Made by a program: the position numbers and the translations under genes. The notes under the pieces are model-generated. The model had not been told where the DNA came from. It saw nothing but the letters and a program-made list of their open reading frames with translations, and ran no database searches. Below are positions 42,982 through 50,147 of a stretch of 64,000 bases of DNA, piece after piece (within the stretch, counting starts at the first letter, position 1; the number at the start of each line of letters is the position of its first letter). The DNA is from Novosphingobium sp. UBA6272. GTDB lineage: Bacteria > Pseudomonadota > Alphaproteobacteria > Sphingomonadales > Sphingomonadaceae. The DNA lies in assembly GCF_002440635.1 (NCBI RefSeq), contig NZ_DJUW01000015.1, positions 163,265 to 227,264 of the forward strand, given 5' to 3'.

Positions 42982-44602
42982 AGATTGCCTCCTTGAACGG
43001 GGCCATGCCCACCCGGCGGTAGGTATCGAGGAAACGCTCATCGCCCTGCTTGTGGGCAAGATAGACTTCGGTGGCCTTGTCGATCGCGTCGACGATCCCG
43101 TCTTCAGAGAAGCCCGGTCCGGTGATCGTGCCGAGCGAGGTGTCGTCGCCCTCGCACCCGCCGAGCAGCAGCTGGTAGTTTTCGGTGCCCTTCTTGTCGA
43201 CGCCGAGGATGCCGATGTGGCCGGCATGGTGATGCCCGCAGGCGTTGATGCAGCCCGAAATCTTGAGCTTGAGTTCGCCCAGATCGGCCTGCTTGGCGGC
43301 GAACCGTTCGGAAATCTTCTGCGCGACCGGGATCGAGCGGGCGTTGGCAAGACTGCAATAGTCGAGCCCCGGGCAGGCGATGATGTCGCCGATCCGGTCA
43401 AGGTTTGCGGTGCCGAGCCCGGCCGCATCGAGCTTTTGCCACAGCGCATAGAGATCGGCCTTGCGGACATGCGGCAGGACGATGTTCTGGGCGTGGGTGA
43501 CGCGCAGTTCGTCAAAGCTGTAGTCGCGGCCAAGATCGGCCATCAGCCGCATCTGTTCGCCAGTGGCATCGCCGGGAATCCCGCCGACCGGCTTGAGGCT
43601 GATCGTCGCAATCATGTAGCCCGGCTGCTTGTGGGCTGCGCAGTTGCGATCCACCCACAACGCGAAGTCCGGGTCCGAGCGATCGAGCGTGTCAGGCGCG
43701 GCGGGGTCATAAGCCGGATCGGGGAAATGGGCCTTGATCCGCTCCAGCTCGGCCAGCGGCGGTTCGATCCCCTGGGTCAGCAGGTGGGCGAACTCTTCCT
43801 CGACCTGGCGGGTGTATTCGTCCTTGCCCAGTTCATGGACCAGGATCTTGATCCGCGCCTTGTACTTGTTGTCGCGGCGGCCATAGCGGTTGTAGACCCT
43901 GAGGCAGGCTTCCGAATAGGTAATCAACTGATCGAGCGGGACGAATTCGCGGATCAACGGGGCGATCATCGGGGTCCGGCCCATCCCGCCACCGACGTAG
44001 AACGCCGCCCCGATTTCACCCGCTGCGTTCTTGACGATGCGGATCCCGATATCGTGCAGCTTCATCGCCGCGCGGTCGGTCTCGCTGGCAATCACCGCGA
44101 TCTTGAACTTGCGCGGCAGGACCAGAAATTCCGGGTGGAAGCTCGACCACTGGCGCAGCAGTTCGGCATAGGGGCGCGGATCGACCAGTTCGTCGGCGGC
44201 GGCACCGGCATACTGGTCCGAACTGATGTTGCGGATGCAGTTCCCGCTGGTCTGGATCGCGTGCATCTCGACCTTGGCCAATTCGGCCAGCAGGTCGGGG
44301 GTCTGGTCGAGCTGGATCCAGTTGTACTGGATGTTCTGGCGGGTGGTGAAGTGGCCATAGCCACGGTCGTACTTGTCGGCGATGTCGCCCAGCACCCGCA
44401 TCTGCGCCGAATTGAGCGTGCCATAGGGGATCGCGACCCGCAGCATGTAGGCGTGCAATTGCAGGTAAAGCCCGTTCTGCAGCCGCAGCGGCTTGAACTG
44501 GTCCTCGCTGAGGTGCCCCTCGAGGCGGCGCTTCACCTGGTCGCGGAATTCCTCGACCCGGGTATCGACCATCGCCTGGTCGTATGTGTCGTACTTGTAC
44601 AT
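42974..44602 (-). CDS. cysI: Nitrite/sulfite reductase hemoprotein (assimilatory sulfite reductase) CysI
   Basis: Reduces sulfite to sulfide on siroheme coupled to a [4Fe-4S] cluster. 542 residues in the two-fold repeated ferredoxin-like/siroheme fold. The cluster cysteines are C410 and C416 (ACPGLDYCSLANARS) and C451 and C455 (SGCINACGHHHAG). GRQNIQYNWIQL-type active-site arginines lie near 80-100. No flavoprotein subunit gene (cysJ) adjoins it, so electrons probably come from a ferredoxin. The ATG at 44602 overlaps the DUF2849 stop by one base (TGATG). Confidence 0.94.
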   Translation of the reverse strand: MYKYDTYDQAMVDTRVEEFRDQVKRRLEGHLSEDQFKPLRLQNGLYLQLHAYMLRVAIPYGTLNSAQMRVLGDIADKYDRGYGHFTTRQNIQYNWIQLDQTPDLLAELAKVEMHAIQTSGNCIRNISSDQYAGAAADELVDPRPYAELLRQWSSFHPEFLVLPRKFKIAVIASETDRAAMKLHDIGIRIVKNAAGEIGAAFYVGGGMGRTPMIAPLIREFVPLDQLITYSEACLRVYNRYGRRDNKYKARIKILVHELGKDEYTRQVEEEFAHLLTQGIEPPLAELERIKAHFPDPAYDPAAPDTLDRSDPDFALWVDRNCAAHKQPGYMIATISLKPVGGIPGDATGEQMRLMADLGRDYSFDELRVTHAQNIVLPHVRKADLYALWQKLDAAGLGTANLDRIGDIIACPGLDYCSLANARSIPVAQKISERFAAKQADLGELKLKISGCINACGHHHAGHIGILGVDKKGTENYQLLLGGCEGDDTSLGTITGPGFSEDGIVDAIDKATEVYLAHKQGDERFLDTYRRVGMAPFKEAIYE

Positions 44603-44898
44603 CAGATCACCCAATCGCCGGCGGCAGGGTCGGCCGGCTTCAAAGTAAGGTCGGGACGCACGGTCGGGCCGAGCGCGCGAATGCGGTCCTTGATGTGGGC
44701 CGGGCGGACGCCCTGCTCATCCTTGACCGCGTCGATCGCATAGGCGGCGTTGACCCGCAGCGCGGCCTGCTCGCGGGCCAGGATCGTATCGGCATGGTCA
44801 CCGACATCGACCGCATCCTCGACGTGGAGCGACCACTGCACGCCGTCCCACCAGGTGACGGCGCCACTCTTCAAATCGTTACCGGTCAATATCTTCAT
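44602..44898 (-). CDS. DUF2849 family protein of the sulfite-reductase operon
   Basis: 98 residues, a small soluble DUF2849 protein with no known activity. Features are the opening KILTGNDLKSGAVTWWDG and ARADDP-type central helices (ILAREQAALRVNAAYAIDAV). It lies between cobA and cysI, overlapping cobA as ATGA and cysI as TGATG. Such placement is recurrent in alphaproteobacteria and suggests a helper of sulfite reductase or siroheme loading; that is inference. Confidence 0.87.
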   Translation of the reverse strand: MKILTGNDLKSGAVTWWDGVQWSLHVEDAVDVGDHADTILAREQAALRVNAAYAIDAVKDEQGVRPAHIKDRIRALGPTVRPDLTLKPADPAAGDWVI

Positions 44899-45668
44899 TG
44901 CAGCGCTTCCAGGGCGAGGGTTTTCAAGGGTTCGTCAGCGGACTCAGCAGCCACTTCGCCGATCACGATCAGCGCGGGGCTCTTAACCTTGTTTCGGGCG
45001 ACCAGGTCACCCAGGCCAGCCAGCGGGCTGCGCAGCACGCGCATGCCTGGCCGCGTGGCATTCTCGACCACCGCGACCGGAACATCGGGGGCGAGGCCAT
45101 CGGCAATCAGCTTTTCGGCGATCGCATCGGCGGTGGCGAGGCCCATGTAGATCACCAGCGTGCGGCCTTTGCCGGCAAGGCCGGTCCAGTCCTGTTCGCT
45201 CAGGCCCTTGCACTGACCCGCGACGAAGCTGACGATCGAGGCAGAGCGGCGGTGAGTCAGCGGCATCTGCGCGGCGGCGGCGGCGCCGATCGCGGCGCTG
45301 ATCCCGGGGACGACTTCAACCGGAACGCCAGCGGCGCGGCAGGCCTCGGCCTCTTCGCCGCCGCGACCAAAGATGAACGGATCGCCGCCCTTCAGGCGCA
45401 CCACTTCGTTCCCGGCCAGCGCTTCACGGACCAGCAAGGCGTTGATCTCGTCCTGTTGCAACGTATGGCGCGAGCGGCTCTTGGCGACCGAGACCAGCCG
45501 TGCCTTCGCGCCAGCCAAGGCCAGGATCGCTGGATCGACCAGCCCATCGTGGACGATAAGCCCGGCGCGCATGATCAGCCGCGCGGCGCGCAGCGTCAGC
45601 AGGTCGGGATCGCCGGGTCCGGCGCCGACCAGCCAGACCTTGCCGGGCAAAGAAGGAAGCTTGCTCAT
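44895..45668 (-). CDS. cobA: Uroporphyrinogen-III C-methyltransferase (siroheme synthesis)
   Basis: Methylates uroporphyrinogen III twice to precorrin-2, the precursor of the siroheme used by CysI. 257 residues, a stand-alone SUMT rather than the trifunctional CysG. Signatures VWLVGAGPGDPDLLTLRA (11-28), VVRLKGGDPFIFGRGGEEAE and the late PVAVVENATRPGMRV. First gene of the operon; the dehydrogenase/ferrochelatase half must be encoded elsewhere. Confidence 0.94.
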   Translation of the reverse strand: MSKLPSLPGKVWLVGAGPGDPDLLTLRAARLIMRAGLIVHDGLVDPAILALAGAKARLVSVAKSRSRHTLQQDEINALLVREALAGNEVVRLKGGDPFIFGRGGEEAEACRAAGVPVEVVPGISAAIGAAAAAQMPLTHRRSASIVSFVAGQCKGLSEQDWTGLAGKGRTLVIYMGLATADAIAEKLIADGLAPDVPVAVVENATRPGMRVLRSPLAGLGDLVARNKVKSPALIVIGEVAAESADEPLKTLALEALQ

Positions 45669-45730
45669 TGCGTTGGAATGGCGACTGGAACGGCAAGGTG
45701 CCAGCGATATTGGCTTTGCAGGGGATAAGG

Positions 45731-46933
45731 TCAGCTATCCGCCCAGGCGGCCAGGCCTCGCTCAAGGTCGGCGATCAGGTCGGCAGGTTCTTCCAGGCCG
45801 ATCCACAGGCGCACGGCGAAGCGGTTTTCCGGATCGATCCCGCGCGGCGGCCAGGGCAGCACATCGCGGTCGCGCTCGGGGTGACTGCCAAGCGCCAGGC
45901 TCTCAAATCCGCCCCAGCTGTAACCGATCCCGAACAGGCTGAGCGCATCGACCAGCGCATCGCGCGCCTTGGCATCCTTGCCGGCCATGATGATCGTCAT
46001 CAGCCCGCAGCCGCCGGTGAAATCGCGCTTCCACAGCTCGTGTCCGGGCGATCCGGGCAGCATCGGAAACAGCACTGCCGCGATCTCGCTGCGGCTCTGG
46101 AGCCATTCGGCGACGGTCAGCGCACTGGCGCAGGACCGTTCCAGCCGCACGCCCATCGTTCGAAGGCCGCGCAGCGCCAGCGCGCAATCGTCGGGCGAGG
46201 CCATCTGGCCCAGCATCAGCGAACGCCTGCGCAGCCGGGGATAACAGGCGGCATTGGCGGTGACCGCACCCAACATCAGGTCGGAATGGCCGCCAACGTG
46301 TTTGGTCAGGGCCAGGATCGACAAGTCGACCCCGTGCTTCAGCGCCTGAAACCCGGTCGGCCCGGCCCAGGTGTTGTCCAGCAGTACCGCCAGGCCGCGG
46401 GCCTTGGCCGCCGCCGTCAATGCCGGAATGTCGCAGACCTCCATCGAGACGCTACCGGGGTTTTCCAGCAGCACCGCCCGGGTGGCATCGCCGATCGCGG
46501 CGGCAAAGCCTGCCACGTCGTGCGGATCGAAAAACCGCGCCGAAATGCCGTAGTCGCGCAGCGCCTGAACCGCGATGGTCCGGCTGGGGTCATAGCAATT
46601 GTCAGCGACCAGCACTTCATCGCCGGCCTTCAGAACGCTGAGTAGCGCCATGGCCGCAGCAGCCAGTCCGGTTGGATAAAGCATGGTGCCGGCCGCGCCA
46701 GGCTCAAGCACGGTCAGAGCATCGGCCAGGGCCCACTGGGTCGGCCCACCGCGTGCGCCATAGTGGAAGTGGCCGTCGGCATTGACCTTCAGCCCGGCTT
46801 GCTGTGCGGCGCTGTTTTCATAGAGGTGTGTACTAGCGCGCCAGATCGGCGGATTTACAGCGGGTTCGGTCCATTCTGCGCGGCGGCCAAGCTGAACCAG
46901 TTGGGTCGAGAGATGATGCGGCTCGTCGCTCAT
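45731..46933 (-). CDS. metC: Cystathionine beta-lyase
   Basis: A PLP enzyme that splits cystathionine to homocysteine in methionine synthesis. 400 residues of the Cys/Met metabolism family. The PLP lysine is in SILALTKHVGGHSD (near 210), and YPTGLAAAAMALLSVL and LENPGSVSMEVCDIP are conserved. The start overlaps the stop of the TfoX-like gene as ATGA. It lies just upstream of the cobA operon on the same strand, 62 bases before it. A gamma-lyase activity cannot be excluded. Confidence 0.9.
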   Translation of the reverse strand: MSDEPHHLSTQLVQLGRRAEWTEPAVNPPIWRASTHLYENSAAQQAGLKVNADGHFHYGARGGPTQWALADALTVLEPGAAGTMLYPTGLAAAAMALLSVLKAGDEVLVADNCYDPSRTIAVQALRDYGISARFFDPHDVAGFAAAIGDATRAVLLENPGSVSMEVCDIPALTAAAKARGLAVLLDNTWAGPTGFQALKHGVDLSILALTKHVGGHSDLMLGAVTANAACYPRLRRRSLMLGQMASPDDCALALRGLRTMGVRLERSCASALTVAEWLQSRSEIAAVLFPMLPGSPGHELWKRDFTGGCGLMTIIMAGKDAKARDALVDALSLFGIGYSWGGFESLALGSHPERDRDVLPWPPRGIDPENRFAVRLWIGLEEPADLIADLERGLAAWADS

Positions 46934-47259
46934 GCGGAATTGCGTGAACCAAACACAAAATCATGTGCCGACTGTGACAGACTTGCCCAATCAGCATCGG
47001 CTTGCTCAGGAATTGCAACCCATTCGCGCATTGCGCGGCCCTTGCCCGAAGGGTCCCAAAGCGACGAACCATCGTATGTTAGCGCCATGCGATGAGCATC
47101 GCCGTTCAGCTTAAAAACGATCAATCTGCCTTGGCGCGCCATGAATGCTTTTCCGGCAACTTTGGCGCAGGGCTTTCCAAACATTTGACCAACGTTAATT
47201 GGTTCGGCCGATTGAACTCGCGCCAAAGCTGCCTCGAAAATTTCCTCGGCATTCGGCAT
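46930..47259 (-). CDS. TfoX/YjbR-like small protein
   Basis: 109 residues resembling the N-terminal TfoX-type fold: MFGKPCAKVAGKAFMARQGR followed by LIVFKLNGDAHRMAL and a WVAIPEQ stretch. Such domains occur alone as proteins of unknown role; the competence function of full TfoX should not be inferred. Its base composition is noticeably lower in G+C than both neighbours (about 53% by hand count). It lies two bases after sseA and overlaps metC as ATGA, so it is co-translated with metC. Confidence 0.72.
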   Translation of the reverse strand: MPNAEEIFEAALARVQSAEPINVGQMFGKPCAKVAGKAFMARQGRLIVFKLNGDAHRMALTYDGSSLWDPSGKGRAMREWVAIPEQADADWASLSQSAHDFVFGSRNSA

Positions 47260-47261
47260 GG

Positions 47262-48122
47262 TCAGGTTTCCGTGTCGGAACTTGCGGCTTTCACCGCCTT
47301 GGGGGTGTCGGGATCGTTGCCCCATTCGGTCCAGCTGCCATCGTAAAGCGCCGCGTCGTCCTTGCCGGCCAGATGCATCGCAAAGATCAGCACGCAGGCG
47401 GTCACGCCGCTGCCGCAAGAGGTGATCACCGGCTTCGCCAGATCGACCCCGGCTGCTTCGAAGGTGGCACGGATGTCGGCCTTGTCCTTGAAGGTGCCGT
47501 CGGCGTTGTAGACTTCGGTGAAGGGTACGTTGAACGATCCCGGGATGTGGCCGCTGGCAATGTTGGGGCGCGGATCGGCTTCCTCGCCCGACCAGCGCTT
47601 GGCGCCGCGGGCATCGATCACCTGTTCGTCCTTCGAATGGAGGTTGGCCAGGACGTTGGCCTTGGTCCGCACATTCTTGTCATCCTGCCACACGGTGAAG
47701 TGGCGGTGACGCAATGTTTCCTTGCCTTGCGCCAGCGGGCGGCCTTCGGCCTTCCACTTGGCGAGGCCGCCATCGAGGATCGCCACATCGTGCGCGCCGA
47801 ACATCTTGAGCATGAACCAGGCGCGGGCCGAAGTCTTCACTGCACTGTCATCGTAAAGCACGATCCGGCTGCCATCGCCGAGGCCGAGCGACTGCATCCG
47901 GCTGGCGAACTTCTCTGCCGGGGGCAGAGTGTTTTCAACCGGGGCATTGCTGTCGACCAGGTCGCCCAGGTCCATGAAGACCGCCCCCGGAATGTGGCCG
48001 GCTTCGTATTCAGCCTGCGGATCCCGCCCGGTGCCGGGCAGATGCTTGGTGCAATCGACGATCCGAAGGTCGCTCGCGCCCATTTCGTTGGCGAGCCACT
48101 CGGTCGAAACCAGACTTTCCAT
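47262..48122 (-). CDS. sseA: 3-mercaptopyruvate sulfurtransferase (tandem rhodanese)
   Basis: Transfers sulfur from 3-mercaptopyruvate, a product of cysteine breakdown. 286 residues in two rhodanese domains; the active cysteine C236 sits in the six-residue loop CGSGVT followed by AC, the loop type of mercaptopyruvate rather than thiosulfate enzymes. The ATG at 48122 has a strong AGGAGGAAG site; the in-frame ATG at 48161 lies inside a leader hairpin and is not favoured. Heads the sseA-TfoX-like-metC unit. Confidence 0.92.
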   Translation of the reverse strand: MESLVSTEWLANEMGASDLRIVDCTKHLPGTGRDPQAEYEAGHIPGAVFMDLGDLVDSNAPVENTLPPAEKFASRMQSLGLGDGSRIVLYDDSAVKTSARAWFMLKMFGAHDVAILDGGLAKWKAEGRPLAQGKETLRHRHFTVWQDDKNVRTKANVLANLHSKDEQVIDARGAKRWSGEEADPRPNIASGHIPGSFNVPFTEVYNADGTFKDKADIRATFEAAGVDLAKPVITSCGSGVTACVLIFAMHLAGKDDAALYDGSWTEWGNDPDTPKAVKAASSDTET

Positions 48123-48142
48123 GATTCTTGCTTCCTCCTGAA

Positions 48143-48186
48143 GGCCGTCCTCCACGGCCATTGCAGCGCCCCTGTTTTCGCTGCAA
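48143..48186 (-). promoter_or_regulatory. Two leader hairpins upstream of sseA
   Basis: On the minus strand, TTGCAGCG (with CGCTGCAA, 48161-48168 and 48179-48186, ten-base loop) is followed by GGCCGT-GGAGG-ACGGCC (48143-48159). Both stems are perfect and lie between 20 and 65 bases before the sseA start. The GGAGG loop resembles a ribosome site, while the real one (AGGAGG) lies after the hairpins. A leader with regulatory folding is possible; I do not recognise a known riboswitch. Confidence 0.45.
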
Positions 48187-48236
48187 TTGCGAAGAAGACT
48201 AGACCCGCCGACGCGGCGCGTCGAGGGGGGAAATGC

Positions 48237-49424
48237 TCAATCTACTGCCCGCTGGCCGACTTTGGAGTAAGTCCGGGGGCCCAGATCGAGCCGAAACGGC
48301 TTGAGCGCCGCACCCGGAGCCTCAGGCAGTTCGCCCACGACATAGGTTTGCGCGCGGACCAGCGATTCGCCTCTGGCATTGCTGGCCTCAACCCGCAGCC
48401 GGGCCAAGGGCACGAAATAGGCAGCGTCGCCGGCCCGAATCGGCGTCACCGCAGTCAGCGGCAGGCGGAAATCGCCGGTGAATTCCGCGCTCTCTCCCGG
48501 GGCGAGCGTAAGCAGATTGTGCCGCGGCTCAAGCCGGTGGCCATCGTTGGCGATCTGCTGTTCGGGCGGGAGTGAGGCGTGGGCCGAAATCATGTCGCCT
48601 TCCACCGCCAGACCGGACAAGGCTTCGGAACCGTTGTTGGTCAGCCGCAGCGCATAGGACAGGGTGGTTGCCATCAGCGAAGCGCTCATCCTCCGGGCTT
48701 CGAGCGTGATGCCAAGTCCGCCCGGAACTTCGATCGACAGTTGCGGCTCGGGCAAGACTGCCGGAGCCGGCACCGGCGCTGCCGCCGGAGGCGCGGGCGG
48801 GGTTGCCACGACCGGGCGCTCGAACACGATCGGCGGTGTTTCGGTCTCCTTGCGGCGACGCCACCACAGCCCGGCAAAGATCAGCGCGAGCAGCGCCGTG
48901 CCGCCGGCGATCCATGGCCAATACCACCCCGAACTGGCGTCGGTCGCCACAGGCGTCACCGCCGGCGCAGCGGGAATGTTGGTCGGCAGCGCCGGGAAGT
49001 CGGTGGCCGCTGCGGACGACGGAATTGCGCCGTTGGCCTGCGTAGGAACTGTCGCTGAAGGCACAGCGCTGGAACTGGCGGCAGTGCCGGTTTGGCGCGG
49101 AGCAGGCGTGACCGCGCGCGGGGTCGCGGTGCGGCTGGCGGCGGGCGAGGGTGCGGCACTGGCGGTCGGGGCCGGCTGGCTTGCGGAAGGCGTCGGCGCA
49201 GGCGCAGTGCTCTGCGTCGGACGCGGAACCGCGGTCGTCACCACCGGGTTGTCGCGATCGACCGGGCCTTGCGACCCCGGCGGGGCGGGGCGGACCGTGG
49301 CACCGGGCAAGCGCCAGTCGCTGGCCGATTGGGCCTGCACTGCCAGCGGGACGAGCGCCAGCGTCAGCGCAATTGCGCTTGCGGCGGATCGAATCCCCCC
49401 TGCCTGGTGCATAGTCGTGTTCAT
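48237..49424 (-). CDS. Exported single-pass membrane protein with Pro/Ala-rich linker, unknown
   Basis: 395 residues. A signal peptide (about 14-32, AASAIALTLALVPLAVQAQ) precedes a long low-complexity stretch rich in proline, alanine, serine and threonine (about 40-155). A membrane helix follows (WPWIAGGTALLALIFAGLWW, about 168-187) with a basic stop RRRKE, then a soluble domain with a likely beta-sandwich character (LSIEVPGGLGITLEARRMSA onward). I do not recognise the family. Divergent from queF, with 108 bases between. Confidence 0.8.
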   Translation of the reverse strand: MNTTMHQAGGIRSAASAIALTLALVPLAVQAQSASDWRLPGATVRPAPPGSQGPVDRDNPVVTTAVPRPTQSTAPAPTPSASQPAPTASAAPSPAASRTATPRAVTPAPRQTGTAASSSAVPSATVPTQANGAIPSSAAATDFPALPTNIPAAPAVTPVATDASSGWYWPWIAGGTALLALIFAGLWWRRRKETETPPIVFERPVVATPPAPPAAAPVPAPAVLPEPQLSIEVPGGLGITLEARRMSASLMATTLSYALRLTNNGSEALSGLAVEGDMISAHASLPPEQQIANDGHRLEPRHNLLTLAPGESAEFTGDFRLPLTAVTPIRAGDAAYFVPLARLRVEASNARGESLVRAQTYVVGELPEAPGAALKPFRLDLGPRTYSKVGQRAVD

Positions 49425-49532
49425 ATCAGCGCGTCCCGGGCTGCTAGCGCCCCTGGCACTGAATAGGAAGTGAACCCGCGCATTCCAACCGCCGACTTGT
49501 GCTTGGGCCGCGATAGAGGCATGGCGCGTGAC

Positions 49533-49991
49533 ATGTCAGACACACCCACACCCCTGCATCTGGGGCAGTCCAGCACGCTTCCAGTCTCGCCCGAAGCCGC
49601 GGTGCTCGACTATGTCCCCAACCCGCGCCCCGGCTCGCTCTATCTGGTCCGCTTCGCCGCGCCCGAGTTCACTTCGCTTTGCCCGGTCACTGGTCAGCCC
49701 GATTTTGCCCACCTGGTGATCGACTATGCGCCAGGGGAAACGATCGTCGAATCAAAGAGCCTCAAGCTGTTCCTCGGCAGCTTCCGCAACCATGCCGGGT
49801 TCCATGAGGACGTCACCGTCGGCATCGCCCAGCGCCTGTTCACCGAAATGCAGCCGCGCTGGCTGCGGATCGGCGGCTACTGGTATCCGCGCGGCGGCAT
49901 CCCGATCGACGTGTTCTGGCAAAGCGGCGCGGCCCCCGAAGGACTGTGGGTGCCTGATCAGGGCGTGGCGAGCTATCGCGGTCGCGGTTAG
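49533..49991 (+). CDS. queF: NADPH-dependent 7-cyano-7-deazaguanine reductase QueF
   Basis: Reduces preQ0 to preQ1 in queuosine synthesis. 152 residues, the unimodular bacterial form. The nucleophile cysteine is in FTSLCPVTGQPDF (near 49-61), the NADPH-binding block is ESKSLKLFLGSFRNH, and the YPRGGIPIDVFW end is typical. In-frame starts at 49470 and 49521 exist, but the fold starts near the ATG at 49533. No other queuosine genes are in the window. Confidence 0.93.
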   Translation: MSDTPTPLHLGQSSTLPVSPEAAVLDYVPNPRPGSLYLVRFAAPEFTSLCPVTGQPDFAHLVIDYAPGETIVESKSLKLFLGSFRNHAGFHEDVTVGIAQRLFTEMQPRWLRIGGYWYPRGGIPIDVFWQSGAAPEGLWVPDQGVASYRGRG

Positions 49992-50147
49992 GTCATAGTT
50001 TTGTCATAACGCGCCCGAATGCGCGGCTTTCGCGCAACAGGTCGTCGGGAAAATTGTCCCATGGCAGGCTCTGCCCTTGAGCCGTGGGGCGGCTTGGCTA
50101 GCGCAGGCAGCACATCGCGCAATCCATTCCCAATTGACGGAGTTTTC

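Noticed and set aside
42896..44743. A 615-codon plus-strand frame antisense to cysI
   Set aside because: The minus-strand CysI keeps its Fe-S cysteines and the operon's overlapping start/stop pattern; the plus frame has no recognisable content.
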